Shown: in pieces, positions 20,216-29,888 of the stretch | Layout: the number at the start of each line of letters is the position of its first letter | How positions within the stretch are numbered: the stretch's first letter is position 1 | NCBI RefSeq assembly: GCF_030116705.1 | Contig: NZ_JAOTIK010000001.1 | Location: 1,116,001-1,180,000, forward strand | Length of the DNA stretch: 64,000 bases | Direction of reading: 5' to 3' | DNA from: Streptomyces sp. ML-6 | GTDB lineage: Bacteria > Actinomycetota > Actinomycetes > Streptomycetales > Streptomycetaceae | Notes under the pieces: model-generated | Seen by the model: the letters and a program-made list of their open reading frames with translations, nothing else | The model's database searches: none | What the model was told of the DNA's origin: nothing | Position numbers and translations under genes: made by a program

Positions 20216-20809
20216 TCAGCCGACTGCGCGCACCATGTCCACGAACAACGCGTGAACACGGTGGTCCCCGGTCAATTCCGGATGGAATGACGTGGCCAGG
20301 GCGTTTCCCTGACGTACGGCGACGATGTGGCCGTCGTGCTCCGCCACCACCTCGGCGCGCGCGCCGACCGACTCCACCCAGGGGGCGCGGATGAAGACGC
20401 CCTCCACCGGGCCGCCCGCGACGCCGGCGACCTCGACGGCGGCCTCGAAGGACTCGTTCTGCCGCCCGAAGGCGTTGCGGCGCACGATCATGTCGATCCC
20501 GCCGATCGTCTCCTGGTCCGCGCGCGGGTCGAGGATCTTGTCGGCGAGCAGGATCATTCCGGCGCAGGTGCCGTAGACGGGCAGGCCGCCTCGCACCCGT
20601 GCGCGCAGGGGGTCCAGCATGCCGAACAGGGTGGCCAGCTTGGACATCGTGGTGGACTCGCCGCCGGGCAGGACCAGGCCGTCGACCTCGGCGAGTTCCT
20701 CGGGCCGCCGGACCGGCCTGGCCAGGGCGTCCGCCGAGGCCAGGGCGATCAGGTGTTCCCGTACGTCGCCCTGGAGGGCCAGGACTCCGATCACAGGGGT
20801 GTCGCTCAT
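20216..20809 (-). CDS. pdxT: Pyridoxal 5'-phosphate synthase glutaminase subunit PdxT
   Basis: PdxT releases ammonia from glutamine for PdxS. The 197-residue class-I-like glutamine amidotransferase shows LPGGEST (about 48-54), the nucleophile in [10 protein letters not shown] (Cys about 82) and the His-Glu pair in SFHPELT (about 176-178). It starts at ATG 20809, 6 bp after the pdxS stop, so the two form one unit. Confidence 0.97.
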   Translation of the reverse strand: MSDTPVIGVLALQGDVREHLIALASADALARPVRRPEELAEVDGLVLPGGESTTMSKLATLFGMLDPLRARVRGGLPVYGTCAGMILLADKILDPRADQETIGGIDMIVRRNAFGRQNESFEAAVEVAGVAGGPVEGVFIRAPWVESVGARAEVVAEHDGHIVAVRQGNALATSFHPELTGDHRVHALFVDMVRAVG

Positions 20810-20815
20810 CGGTGC

Positions 20816-21736
20816 TTACCAGCCGCGGTTGGCGTAGCGCTCGGTCTCGGGCAGGGTGTCGCAGTTGATGCCGACCATGGCCTCGCCCAGGTTCCGGGAG
20901 GCGTCCGCGATGATCTTCGGGTCGTCGTAGAAGGTGGTGGCCTTCACGATCGCGGCGGCGCGCTTGGCAGGGTCGCCGGACTTGAAGATGCCGGAGCCGA
21001 CGAAGACGCCCTCGGCGCCGAGCTGGCGCATGAGCGCGGCGTCGGCCGGGGTGGCGACACCACCGGCGGAGAACAGCACCACGGGCAGCTTGCCGAGCTC
21101 GGCGACCTCCTTGACCAGCTCGTACGGGGCGCGGAGCTCCTTGGCGGCGGCGTACAGCTCATTGTTGTCGTAGCCGCGCAGCCGGGCGATCTCGTTCTTG
21201 ATCTGGCGCAGGTGGCGGACCGCCTCGACGACGTTCCCGGTGCCGGCCTCACCCTTCGAGCGGATCATGGCCGCGCCCTCGGCGATGCGGCGCAGGGCCT
21301 CGCCCAGGTTGGTGGCGCCGCAGACGAACGGGGTGGTGAAGGCGAACTTGTCGCTGTGGTTGACCTCGTCGGCCGGGGTGAGGACCTCGGACTCGTCGAT
21401 GTAGTCGACCCCCAGGGACTGCAGGACCTGGGCCTCGACGAAGTGGCCGATGCGCGACTTCGCCATCACCGGGATGGAGACGGCCTCGATGATCTCCTCG
21501 ATCATGTTCGGGTCGGACATCCGGGCCACGCCGCCGTCCTTGCGGATGTCGGCCGGAACCCGCTCCAGGGCCATGACGGCCACGGCGCCCGCGTCCTCGG
21601 CGATCTTGGCCTGTTCGGCGTTGACGACGTCCATGATCACCCCGCCCTTGAGCTGCTCGGCCATGCCGCGCTTGACGCGGGCGGTTCCGGTGGCCGGGAA
21701 GTCGGCGGACTGCGGGGTGGAGGGAAGCGTGGACAT
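20816..21736 (-). CDS. pdxS: Pyridoxal 5'-phosphate synthase subunit PdxS
   Basis: PdxS condenses ribose 5-phosphate, glyceraldehyde 3-phosphate and ammonia into PLP. The 306-residue beta/alpha-barrel carries GGVIMDVV, the ERVPADIRK segment, [13 protein letters not shown], and the phosphate-binding [14 protein letters not shown] and [11 protein letters not shown]. It starts at ATG 21736. It heads the pdxS-pdxT pair, the deoxyxylulose-independent vitamin B6 route. Confidence 0.98.
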   Translation of the reverse strand: MSTLPSTPQSADFPATGTARVKRGMAEQLKGGVIMDVVNAEQAKIAEDAGAVAVMALERVPADIRKDGGVARMSDPNMIEEIIEAVSIPVMAKSRIGHFVEAQVLQSLGVDYIDESEVLTPADEVNHSDKFAFTTPFVCGATNLGEALRRIAEGAAMIRSKGEAGTGNVVEAVRHLRQIKNEIARLRGYDNNELYAAAKELRAPYELVKEVAELGKLPVVLFSAGGVATPADAALMRQLGAEGVFVGSGIFKSGDPAKRAAAIVKATTFYDDPKIIADASRNLGEAMVGINCDTLPETERYANRGW

Positions 21737-21906
21737 GGATCGACCTCACTCGGAGAAAAAGTTGCCGAAAGCGCTGGTTGGCGCAGAGCTGAGCAAACTC
21801 TCCGGGAACAGTCCACGACAAGGGCCAATGAGAGGCCGGTGGATCGTTTTGCGCGTGTACGGGCCGGGATGTGGCCCCGGTCACGCGGGAAAGGACCGGT
21901 TTCGGC

Positions 21907-22452
21907 TCAGCCGACGGGGCGGTCCGCGAGGGCCACCGGCGGTTCGTCGTCCATCTCGAAGGCGAGCGGGAACGGGGCGTGGCCGGCCAGCCGGAACCAC
22001 CGCACCTTGCGGTGGCGGCGCAGCGCGCGCGCCGCGCGCACCGCGTCGTTGTGGAACCGCCGGGCCATCGGTACGCGGCGCACGGCGGCGGCCAGTTCGA
22101 GCGCGGCCTCCTCGCCGGCGGGGATCTCCTTCACCGCCTCCACCTGCGCCGCCTCGCCGAAGACCGCGCGCAGTGCGGTGCTCAGCTCGCTCTCGGCGAC
22201 CTCGCGGTTCTCCTCCTCCGCCTGCCGGGCGGCGTGCGCGGCCTCGTACAGCACGATGGACGCGGCCGGGTCGAGGACACCGGACGTGGCCAGTTCCTGG
22301 GTGACCGATGCCCGGCGCAGGAGCTGGGCGTCGAGGGCGGCGCGGGCGGCGTCGATACGGGTGTGCAGCCGGTCCAGCCGTCCGGCGGTCCAGCTGAGGT
22401 ACATGCCGATCGCGACGACCGCGACGGCGATCCAGATGAGGGTTTCGATCAC
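21907..22452 (-). CDS. LemA-like single-pass membrane protein
   Basis: The 181-residue product has one N-terminal TM (about 4-20), then a long helical part. The segment RLDRLHTRIDAARAALDAQL resembles the LemA start after its TM, and the end (ARRFHNDAVRAARALRR...HAPFPLAFEMDDEP-type) resembles LemA's ARRYYN...PFFE ending. LemA proteins are helical bundles facing outside, of unknown function. The GTG at 22452 is chosen because the TM begins there. It lies upstream of pdxS on the same strand, with a 170-bp gap, so linkage to B6 synthesis is not implied. Confidence 0.62.
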   Translation of the reverse strand: MIETLIWIAVAVVAIGMYLSWTAGRLDRLHTRIDAARAALDAQLLRRASVTQELATSGVLDPAASIVLYEAAHAARQAEEENREVAESELSTALRAVFGEAAQVEAVKEIPAGEEAALELAAAVRRVPMARRFHNDAVRAARALRRHRKVRWFRLAGHAPFPLAFEMDDEPPVALADRPVG

Positions 22453-22701
22453 GGGCGGCAAGGCTACCGCCGGTGCGCACACGGCGTGACGCCCACCGGC
22501 CGGCACGGGCGGCCCCGGCCCCCGGGAAACCGCCGCCCGGGCAGATCCCGGAGCCCCCGCCCGGCCGACGCGGAACCCCGGCGGTGCACCGCGCGGCCCC
22601 CGCACGATCCGGACAGGAGGAAGGTTCCTGGTCCCCGCCCCGGGGCAGCGCGACGGCACGCCGGGCGGGCCGGTCCCAAAGCCCCTGGTCCCGAAAAGCC
22701 C

Positions 22702-23862
22702 CTAGTCCCGGGCCAGGCCGAGCCGGGCGCGCAGCCCCGGGCGTTCGTCGGCCGCCACCGAGGCCGCGCCGTCCGTCACCGTCTCGTACACCGCGAGGAT
22801 GTCCGCCCCGACCGTCGACCAGTCGAACCGCCGCACGTGGGCGGTTCCCCGCTCGCGCAGTTCCGTGCGGCGGGCCGGGTCGCCGAGCAGCCGGATCGCG
22901 GCCTCCGCCAGCGCGTCCGCGTCCTCGTTGGCGAAGAGCTCGCCCGCCGCGCCCTGGTCCAGGACCTGTGCGAACGCGTCCAGGTCGCTGGCGAGGACCG
23001 GGGCGCCGGCCGACATGGCCTCGACCAGGATGATCCCGAAGCTCTCGCCGCCCGTGTTGGGGGCGACGTACACGTCGATGCTGCGCAGCAGCCGGGCCTT
23101 GTCCTCGTCGCTCACCATGCCGAGGAACTCGACGCGCTCGCGCATCTTCCCGGGCAGCGAGGCGACGGCCTCCTCCTCGTCGCCCCGCCCCGCCACCAGG
23201 AGCCTGGCGTCCGGGCGCGCCTCCAGGATCGCGGGCAGCGCCCGCATCAGGACGGGCAGGCCCTTGCGGGGCTCGTCGATGCGTCCGATGAAGCCGATCG
23301 TTCCCCCCTGCCACTCGGCCTTGGGCTCGGCGGCGGCGAAGAAGTCGACGTCGACGCCGTTCGGGATGACGACCGCGTCGCCGCCCAGGTGCTCGACCAG
23401 GGTGCGGCGCGCGTACTCGCTCACCGCGATCCGCGCGCTGATCTTCTCCAGGGCCGGCTGCAGGATCGGGTACGCCGCGATCATGGCCCGGGAGCGCGGA
23501 TTGGAGGTGTGGAACGTGGCGACGATCGGCCCCTGCGCGGCCCAGCAGGCGAGCAGCCCGAGCGACGGCGAGGTCGGTTCGTGGATGTGGATCACGTCGA
23601 AGGTGCCGTCGTGCAGCCAGCGGCGGACCCGGGCGGCGGAGAGGAAACCGAAGTTCAGCCGGGCCACGGAGCCGTTGTACGGGACGGGCACGGCCCGGCC
23701 GGCCGACACCACGTACGGCGGCAGCGGGGTCTCGTCGTCCGCGGGTGCCAGCACCGACACCTGGTGTCCCAGCCGGATCAGGTGCTCGGCCAGGTCGCGG
23801 ATGTGGAACTGCACGCCTCCGGGCACGTCCCAGGAGTACGGGCAGACGATGCCGATCTTCAC
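22702..23862 (-). CDS. GT4 glycosyltransferase, PimA-like phosphatidylinositol mannosyltransferase
   Basis: The 386-residue product is a GT-B fold GDP-sugar-dependent transferase. The N-terminus KIGIVCPYSWDVPGGVQFHI holds the glycine-rich loop, FDVIHIHEP lies near 90, and the donor-binding GGESFGIILVEAM region is near 275. PimA adds the first mannose to phosphatidylinositol on the cytoplasmic face. The identification rests on context: it is translationally coupled (GTGA) to an acyltransferase and pgsA, the classical actinobacterial PIM order. The GTG start at 23862 fits the family length exactly. Confidence 0.88.
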   Translation of the reverse strand: MKIGIVCPYSWDVPGGVQFHIRDLAEHLIRLGHQVSVLAPADDETPLPPYVVSAGRAVPVPYNGSVARLNFGFLSAARVRRWLHDGTFDVIHIHEPTSPSLGLLACWAAQGPIVATFHTSNPRSRAMIAAYPILQPALEKISARIAVSEYARRTLVEHLGGDAVVIPNGVDVDFFAAAEPKAEWQGGTIGFIGRIDEPRKGLPVLMRALPAILEARPDARLLVAGRGDEEEAVASLPGKMRERVEFLGMVSDEDKARLLRSIDVYVAPNTGGESFGIILVEAMSAGAPVLASDLDAFAQVLDQGAAGELFANEDADALAEAAIRLLGDPARRTELRERGTAHVRRFDWSTVGADILAVYETVTDGAASVAADERPGLRARLGLARD

Positions 23863-24794
23863 GGCCGGTCCTCCCGGGGCTCCAGGTCGGCGAGCCAGAG
23901 CCGTTGCAGCATGTGCCAGTCCTCCGGGTGCTCGGCGATCCCGACGGCGAAGGCGTCGGCCAGCGCCTGGGTCATCGCGGACGTCCGCTCCGTGCGGTCG
24001 CCCGTGGCGGGCACCTCGACCGGGGGGTGGAGGCGCGCCTTCATCACGGGTGTGTCGTCGTAGCCGAGCGTCACCGGCAGCAGCAGCGCGCCGGTCTGCT
24101 GGGCGAGCAGCGCCGGGCCCGCGGGCATGCGCGCGGTGTCGCCGAAGAAGGACACCTCGACCCCGGAGGCCGACAGGTCGCGGTCGGCCACCAGGCAGAC
24201 CAGTCCGCCCGAGCGCAGCCGCCGGGCCAGGGTGCCGAAGGCGGCCCCGCCGCTGTGCGGCAGGACCTCCATGCCGAGTCCCTCGCGGTAGGCGACGAAC
24301 CGGTCGTACAGGGTCTCCGGCTTCAGCCGCTCGGCGACCGTGGTGAAGGGCACCTTGAGATCGGTGGTGACCCAGGCGCCCGCCAGGTCCCAGTTCGCCA
24401 GGTGCGGCAGGGCGAGGATGACGCCGCGGCCGGCGTCCAGCCCCTCGGTCAGCCGGTGCGCGTCGGTCACCTCTATGGACGCCTTGATCCGCTCCGGGCT
24501 CCAGGTGGGCAGCCGGAACGACTCCATCCAGTAACGCATGTACGAACGCAGGCCGGCCCGGGAGAGCTCGGCCAGCCGGGCCGGTGACGCGTCGGGCACG
24601 ACCCGGGCCAGGTTTGACTCCAGTCGCAGCACGCTCTTGCCGCGCCGCTTCCACACCTGGTCGGCGATGGTCCGGAAGAGGGACCGGGCGACCGGCTCGG
24701 GAAGCTTCTTGACGGCGGCCCAGCCGAGCCCGTACAGCCCGTCCGTCAGCCGGTCGCGCGGACCGGTCCGGCCGCTCCCCGGTGCGTCGCTCAC
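23859..24794 (-). CDS. Phosphatidylinositol mannoside acyltransferase (HtrB/LpxL-like)
   Basis: The 311-residue product belongs to the lysophospholipid acyltransferase family. Its catalytic H-x4-D lies in PHLANWD (His131, Asp136), with a later conserved segment FFGDTARMPAGPALLA. In mycobacteria the equivalent enzyme (PatA) adds an acyl chain to mannose of PIM. Translation starts at GTG 24794, whose GTGA overlaps the pgsA stop; its own stop overlaps the next GTG in the same way. Streptomycetes make PIM-like lipids, so the role is inferred from family and context. Confidence 0.88.
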   Translation of the reverse strand: MSDAPGSGRTGPRDRLTDGLYGLGWAAVKKLPEPVARSLFRTIADQVWKRRGKSVLRLESNLARVVPDASPARLAELSRAGLRSYMRYWMESFRLPTWSPERIKASIEVTDAHRLTEGLDAGRGVILALPHLANWDLAGAWVTTDLKVPFTTVAERLKPETLYDRFVAYREGLGMEVLPHSGGAAFGTLARRLRSGGLVCLVADRDLSASGVEVSFFGDTARMPAGPALLAQQTGALLLPVTLGYDDTPVMKARLHPPVEVPATGDRTERTSAMTQALADAFAVGIAEHPEDWHMLQRLWLADLEPREDRP

Positions 24795-25462
24795 TGGGCG
24801 CCCCCGCTGCCCTGCGAGGCGGCCGCCTCGGCGGCGTCGGCCTCGGCGGACTCGCGGCGCACGGTGACGACCCGCTGCACGAGCGTCACCAGGCTGCCCA
24901 CGGCGACGATCCACAGCGCGATCGGCAGCAGCACCTGAATGCCGGGGACCCCGAACTTGTGCAGGCCGGCGAATCCGGCCGCGACCAGCGAGACCACCAG
25001 CCGCTCGGCGCGCTCCACGAGCCCGTTGACGGCGACCGGCAGCCCGATCGACTCGCCGCGCGCCTTCGTGTACGACACCACCTGGCCGCTGGCCAGGCAG
25101 AAGATCGCGACCGCGCAGAGCACGTTGTCGTCGCCCCGGCCCGCGTACCAGAGCGCGAAACCGCCGAAGATCGCCCCGTCGGCGACCCGGTCCAGCGTCG
25201 AGTCCAGGAACGCGCCCCAGCGGCTGGAGATGCCGGCCTGGCGGGCCATGTTCCCGTCGACGAGGTCGGAGAAGACGAAGACCGTGATGACGATCGTGCC
25301 CCAGAAGAACTCCCCCATCGGGAAGAAGACCAGGGCACCCGCCACCACTCCGGCCGTACCGATCAGCGTGACCGCGTCAGGGCTCACGCCGAGACGGAGG
25401 AGCAGTGCGGCGAACGGTGTGAGGACACGCGTAAAAAATGCACGCGCGTACTTGTTCAGCAT
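24791..25462 (-). CDS. pgsA: Phosphatidylinositol phosphate synthase (CDP-alcohol phosphatidyltransferase)
   Basis: The 223-residue membrane protein carries the full CDP-alcohol phosphatidyltransferase signature D-x2-DG-x2-AR-x8-G-x3-D-x3-D, seen as DLVDGNMAR followed by GAFLDSTLDR (about 67-93). Six hydrophobic segments are visible. In this context the expected reaction is CDP-diacylglycerol plus inositol phosphate to phosphatidylinositol phosphate, the lipid base for PIMs. The ATG at 25462 (MLNKYARAFF) is preferred over the ATG at 25498 because it has GGGAAGG nearby and matches homologues. It is the first gene of the pgsA-acyltransferase-pimA unit. Confidence 0.9.
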   Translation of the reverse strand: MLNKYARAFFTRVLTPFAALLLRLGVSPDAVTLIGTAGVVAGALVFFPMGEFFWGTIVITVFVFSDLVDGNMARQAGISSRWGAFLDSTLDRVADGAIFGGFALWYAGRGDDNVLCAVAIFCLASGQVVSYTKARGESIGLPVAVNGLVERAERLVVSLVAAGFAGLHKFGVPGIQVLLPIALWIVAVGSLVTLVQRVVTVRRESAEADAAEAAASQGSGGAQ

Positions 25463-25723
25463 GGCCTTCCCGAGGGTCGGTGGGCCGAGCGGCCCCATCG
25501 GCCACCGGCTGGCCCATCGTAGTCACGCCCGCCCGGCTCCACCGTCCGGGCACCCGGGCGGCCCCGGGGCGGGGCGTTGTATGGACGCATCCCGGCCCGA
25601 GTGGAAAGCTCGAATTACCGCGGGTGTCGTCGTGGCCGCCGCGGCGGCTCCCCGTGCCCGTGACTTCTCTCCCCACCCCCGCGCCGGCTCCTCCGTCCGG
25701 CGCCACCATCCGGGAGGCACATC

Positions 25724-27949
25724 ATGGGTGACAGGACACGCGCGCACACCGGGGCCGCCGGCGGGGCGCCGACGGCCGACCGGCCCTCGTCCGTACGGAA
25801 CGTGGTGCTCGTCGGCCACAGCGGTTCCGGGAAGACCACGCTCGTCGAGGCCCTGGCGCAGACCGCGGGGGCGATCAACCGGGCCGGCCGGGTCGAGGAC
25901 GGCACCGCCCTCTCCGACTACGACGAGATCGAGCACCGGCAGCAGCGTTCCGTACAGCTCTCCCTGGTCCCCGTGGAGTGGGCCGGGTGCCGGATCAACC
26001 TGCTGGACACCCCCGGCTACGCCGATTTCGTCGGGGAGCTCAGGGCCGGTCTGCGGGCGGCGGACGCGGCCCTGTTCGTCGTCTCCGCGGCCCAGGAGGC
26101 GGACGCGGTGGCCGGTGCCACCCGGGCCGTGTGGGAGGAGTGCGCGGCCGTCGGCATGCCGCGCGCGATCGTCGTCACGCACCTCGACACGGCGCGCACC
26201 CCGTTCGACGAGATGGTCCGGATCTGCGGCGAGATCTTCGGCGGTGACGACCCCGACGCCGTGCTCCCGCTCCACCTGCCCCTCCACGGCCCCGAGGGCC
26301 CCGACGGGCACGCGCCGCTCACCGGGCTGGCCGGGCTGCTCACCCGGCAGGTCTTCGACTACTCATCGGGCGAGCGGCGGGAGAAGCCGCCCGACGACAC
26401 CCAGCGGGAACCGCTCCGGGCGGCCCGCGACCGGCTCATCGAGGGGATCATCGCCGAGAGCGAGGACGAGACCCTGATGGACCGCTACCTGGGCGGGGCC
26501 GAGATCGACGTGGCGAGCCTCGTGAAGGACCTGGAGCGCGCCGTCGCCCGGGGCACCTTCCATCCCGTCCTCGCCGCCGCCCCCGCGGCCGAGGGCGCCC
26601 GCCGGGGCGTCGGCACCGTCGAGCTCCTGGACCTGGTCACCGGTGGTTTCCCGGCCCCGGCGGAGCGTCCGATGCCCGGCGTCACCCCCCTGCACGGGGC
26701 GTCGTGCCCGGTCCTGGCCTGCGATCCGGACGGGCCGCTGATCGCCGAGGTGGTCAAGACGTCCTCCGACCCGTACGTCGGCCGGGTCTCGCTCGTACGC
26801 GTCTTCTCCGGCACCCTGCGCCCCGACGAGACCGTCCACGTGTTCGGCCACGGCCTCACCGATCCCGCCCGCGAGGCGCGTCCCTTCCACGAGGCCGAGG
26901 TGCGCGTCGGCGCGCTCTCCACCCCCTTCGGCAAACAGCAGCGTCCGCTGACCGCGTGCGCCGCGGGGGACCTGGCCTGCGTCGCCAAGCTGGGCACCGC
27001 CGAGACCGGGGACACCCTCTCCGGCCCGGACCTGCCCCTGCTGCTGGACCCCTGGACCACTCCCGACCCGCTGCTGCCGCTCGCCATCGAGGCGCACAGC
27101 AAGGCGGACGAGGACAAGCTCTCCCAGGGGCTCGCCCGCCTGGTGGCCGAGGACCCGACCCTGCGCCTCGAACAGAACCAGGACACCCACCAGGTGGTGC
27201 TGTGGTGCCTGGGCGAGGCCCACCAGGACGTGGCGCTGGACCGACTGCGCAACCGCTACGGCGTCCAGGTGGACGCCGTGCCGCACGAGGTGGCGCTCCG
27301 CGAGACCTTCGCCGCCCCGTCGAGCGGGCGCGGCCGGCACGTGAAGCAGTCCGGCGGCCACGGTCAGTACGCCATCTGCGAGATCGACGTGGAACCGCTG
27401 CCCGCCGGGTCGGGCGTCGAGTTCGTCGACAAGGTGGTCGGCGGATCGGTGCCCCGGCAGTTCATCTCCTCCGTGGAGAAGGGCGTGCGCGCCCAGGCGG
27501 CCCGCGGGGTCGTGGCCGGGCATCCGCTCGTCGACGTGCGCGTCACGCTGCGGGACGGCAAGTCCCATTCGGTGGACTCCTCCGACGCCGCGTTCCAGAC
27601 CGCGGGCGCGCTGGCCCTGCGCGAGGCCGCCGCGGACACCCGCATCCGGTTCCTGGAACCGGTCGACGAGGTCCGGGTGCTGGTCCCCGACGACTACGTC
27701 GGGCCGGTGATGAGCGATCTGTCCGGCCGCCGCGGCAGGGTGATCGGCACCGAGCAGTCCGGCTCCGGACGCACCCTGGTACGGGCCGAGGTGCCGGAGC
27801 TGGAGATCGACCGGTACGCCGTCGACCTGCGGTCCCTCTCCCATGGCGCCGGTCGCTTCGACCGGGCGTACGCCCGGCACGAAGCGATGCCCCCGCAGCT
27901 CGCGGAACGTCTCGGGGAGCGGCGGGAGAGGCGTCCGGAGGACACCTGA
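25724..27949 (+). CDS. EF-G-like translational GTPase (FusA paralogue)
   Basis: The 741-residue product has the five-domain plan of elongation factor G: Walker A GHSGSGKTT (31-39), switch II DTPGY (about 95-99), a degenerate G4 THLD instead of NKxD (about 149-152), then domain II, and domains III-V with GGHGQYAICEIDVEPL and SDLSGRRGRVIGTEQ. The N-terminal ~23 residues are an added disordered tail. EF-G-like paralogues of this type are widespread in actinobacteria, but their role is unclear; ribosome rescue, recycling or a resistance-like function are possibilities. It starts at ATG 25724 behind GGGAGG. It is divergent from the PIM unit and followed after 146 bp by a membrane-protein gene on the same strand. 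Confidence 0.88.
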   Translation: MGDRTRAHTGAAGGAPTADRPSSVRNVVLVGHSGSGKTTLVEALAQTAGAINRAGRVEDGTALSDYDEIEHRQQRSVQLSLVPVEWAGCRINLLDTPGYADFVGELRAGLRAADAALFVVSAAQEADAVAGATRAVWEECAAVGMPRAIVVTHLDTARTPFDEMVRICGEIFGGDDPDAVLPLHLPLHGPEGPDGHAPLTGLAGLLTRQVFDYSSGERREKPPDDTQREPLRAARDRLIEGIIAESEDETLMDRYLGGAEIDVASLVKDLERAVARGTFHPVLAAAPAAEGARRGVGTVELLDLVTGGFPAPAERPMPGVTPLHGASCPVLACDPDGPLIAEVVKTSSDPYVGRVSLVRVFSGTLRPDETVHVFGHGLTDPAREARPFHEAEVRVGALSTPFGKQQRPLTACAAGDLACVAKLGTAETGDTLSGPDLPLLLDPWTTPDPLLPLAIEAHSKADEDKLSQGLARLVAEDPTLRLEQNQDTHQVVLWCLGEAHQDVALDRLRNRYGVQVDAVPHEVALRETFAAPSSGRGRHVKQSGGHGQYAICEIDVEPLPAGSGVEFVDKVVGGSVPRQFISSVEKGVRAQAARGVVAGHPLVDVRVTLRDGKSHSVDSSDAAFQTAGALALREAAADTRIRFLEPVDEVRVLVPDDYVGPVMSDLSGRRGRVIGTEQSGSGRTLVRAEVPELEIDRYAVDLRSLSHGAGRFDRAYARHEAMPPQLAERLGERRERRPEDT

Positions 27950-28095
27950 ACAGGACTGTCGGCCGTCTTTGTCCACAGGCACCAGCGGCGTACCGATCCG
28001 GACGATACGCTTTGGTCCCAGCTCAGAAGGTGTGCCGGACACGGCAGTTGGGAAACAGCCGCAGGAGCGGTTCTTGGCGGCGAGTGGGGGCGACA

Positions 28096-29766
28096 GTGGC
28101 CAACGACGGATTCGATTTCTCTCCCGGAGCGCAAATCCCGCTCCAGGGCTCGGGCGGTCAGGCGGTGGCGACGAATGCCCTCGCCTCCGCCGCGTACCGC
28201 GACAGCCCGGTGGAGACGATCCTTGAAGCCAACAGCGAGTGGCACAAGTCCGAGGTGAAAGCGGGCCGTTCCAAGTTCATCAAGGCCGACTACTTCAAGC
28301 CGAATCTCGGTGAGGCGTTCTCCCGCGCCGTCCAGGAGCGGATGCTGGGCGGCGCCCGCAAGGCCCTCATCCAGTCCTTCGGGACCGATCCGCAGACCGT
28401 CGTCGAGCACTGCCTGTCCGCGTCCCGTCTGCGCAGGACCCGGGATGCCAAACTGACCGCCGTCACCGTCCTGTCCGGCTTCCTCTTCCTGCCCGGCATG
28501 CTCATGTGGATCATCGCGTTCCGGCTGCGCGACTGGCTGAGCGGCACCAAGGACAAGGCCCTCTCCGCCCTGGGCAACGCCCTGCTCCCGATCATCGGCA
28601 TCGTGGCCCTGTTCTTCCTGGTCAAGCTGCCGCTCACGGGGTTCATGGCGCTCTACGTACGGGCGATGATCGTCGCCCCCGTCGTCGGCTGGTTCATCGC
28701 CAAGCGGATCGCCGAGTCCTCCGCCAAGGACATGCGGGCCCGTTGGGAGGGGCTCCTGTCCGGGGGCGGCGTCACCGCCAAGATCCCCGAGGCCGTGCCC
28801 AAGAACCCCAACGAGACCTCCCGCGAGGCGCTGCGCCAGGGGCTGGAGAAGCTCTCCGCCGAGCAGCAGTCCAACTCGGTCTTCTACGCGGGCCCCAAGG
28901 GGATCCTCGGCATGGGCACCCGCTGGGGCAGCTGGCAGCTCGCCGAGGAGCTCGTCCCCAAGGAGCCCAACAAGGAGTTCCACCAGTTCCGCAGCTGGGA
29001 CGTGATCCGGGCCATCCACGACCAGCTCAAGATGCTGGAGCGCGGCCCGTTGAACACCGGGGGGTTCCCCACCCCGTCGGTCACCCACTGGATCGTCTCC
29101 CCCGTCGGGGAGAACGCCGGATCGGTCTCCCGTCCCGAGGGCGAGGACGTCGCCACCTTCCAGGTCAAGCCGCACGAGATACAGCGGATCTGCAACCACC
29201 AGCAGTTCGGCGGCGGCGACCGGCACTACCTGGGGGTCCAGTTCACCCTCTGGGACGGCCAGTTGGTCATCACCATGATGATCACGGTCACGGTCCTCTA
29301 CGAGACCCTGCGCATCGAGGTCACCGGACACGCGCTCGGCCCGGTCCACTCCCTGTTCACCACCAAGCCCTCGGCCAAGACCAAGACGGTCAACAAGACC
29401 GTGCGGTTCTGGGAGACCCGCGACATCACCCTCCCCCTGGTCGAGCCCGAGGAGGTCGTCCGCCTCGCCCTGCGCGCGCCCTTCACCTGGTACCCGCCGA
29501 TCCTGGACTACCTGGGCGGCAAGATCGCCCTGCCCGAGCCGTTCGGTCTGCGGCACGCCTGGGCCGAGAAGCCGTGGCGGCACCGCTTCATGGCGGACGA
29601 CGCGATGCGCGCCGCGACCCCCGTGCTGCGCGCCGTGCACAGCGCCGCCCTGCGCGTCCTGGAGGAGAACGGCGTCGACACGGAGCGCTTCGACAGCCGC
29701 TCGATGGCGCTGAGCGGTCAGGTGCAGGACCCGTCCCCGCGCAAGGCGGACGTGTACGACGCGTAG
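28096..29766 (+). CDS. Conserved membrane protein of unknown function
   Basis: The 556-residue product has three or four TM segments clustered at about residues 120-205. They divide a polar N-terminal part from a long soluble C-terminal part (about 206-556) with no family motif I recognise. The soluble part contains YAGPKGILGMGTRWG and a possible beta-rich core (YLGVQFTLWDGQLVITMMITV). The GTG at 28096 follows a GTGGGGG purine run and starts the coding signal; the longer frame upstream is a shadow of the EF-G-like gene. Streptomycete orthologues exist to my knowledge, but no function does. A long hairpin follows directly. Confidence 0.8.
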   Translation: MANDGFDFSPGAQIPLQGSGGQAVATNALASAAYRDSPVETILEANSEWHKSEVKAGRSKFIKADYFKPNLGEAFSRAVQERMLGGARKALIQSFGTDPQTVVEHCLSASRLRRTRDAKLTAVTVLSGFLFLPGMLMWIIAFRLRDWLSGTKDKALSALGNALLPIIGIVALFFLVKLPLTGFMALYVRAMIVAPVVGWFIAKRIAESSAKDMRARWEGLLSGGGVTAKIPEAVPKNPNETSREALRQGLEKLSAEQQSNSVFYAGPKGILGMGTRWGSWQLAEELVPKEPNKEFHQFRSWDVIRAIHDQLKMLERGPLNTGGFPTPSVTHWIVSPVGENAGSVSRPEGEDVATFQVKPHEIQRICNHQQFGGGDRHYLGVQFTLWDGQLVITMMITVTVLYETLRIEVTGHALGPVHSLFTTKPSAKTKTVNKTVRFWETRDITLPLVEPEEVVRLALRAPFTWYPPILDYLGGKIALPEPFGLRHAWAEKPWRHRFMADDAMRAATPVLRAVHSAALRVLEENGVDTERFDSRSMALSGQVQDPSPRKADVYDA

Positions 29767-29807
29767 GGCTTCTCGTTCGGATCGGGCCGGATCCGAACGA
29801 GAGGCCC
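29766..29807 (+). terminator. Terminator of the 28.1-29.8 kb membrane protein gene
   Basis: A perfect 12-bp core CTCGTTCGGATC/GATCCGAACGAG (29772-29801), extended to about 18 bp, begins at the stop codon. There is no T-run. Confidence 0.8.
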
Positions 29808-29829
29808 AGGGGGCCGTCCCCTCAGGATG

Positions 29830-29871
29830 TGCGAAGGCCGCCCCGGCCGGGAGGCGGGGGCGGCCTTCGCA
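29830..29871 (-). terminator. Terminator of the HIT-family gene
   Basis: A perfect 15-bp stem TGCGAAGGCCGCCCC/GGGGCGGCCTTCGCA lies 18 bp past the HIT stop. It probably also stops plus-strand readthrough. Confidence 0.85.
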
Positions 29872-29888
29872 CGGGGCGACGGTCCCGG

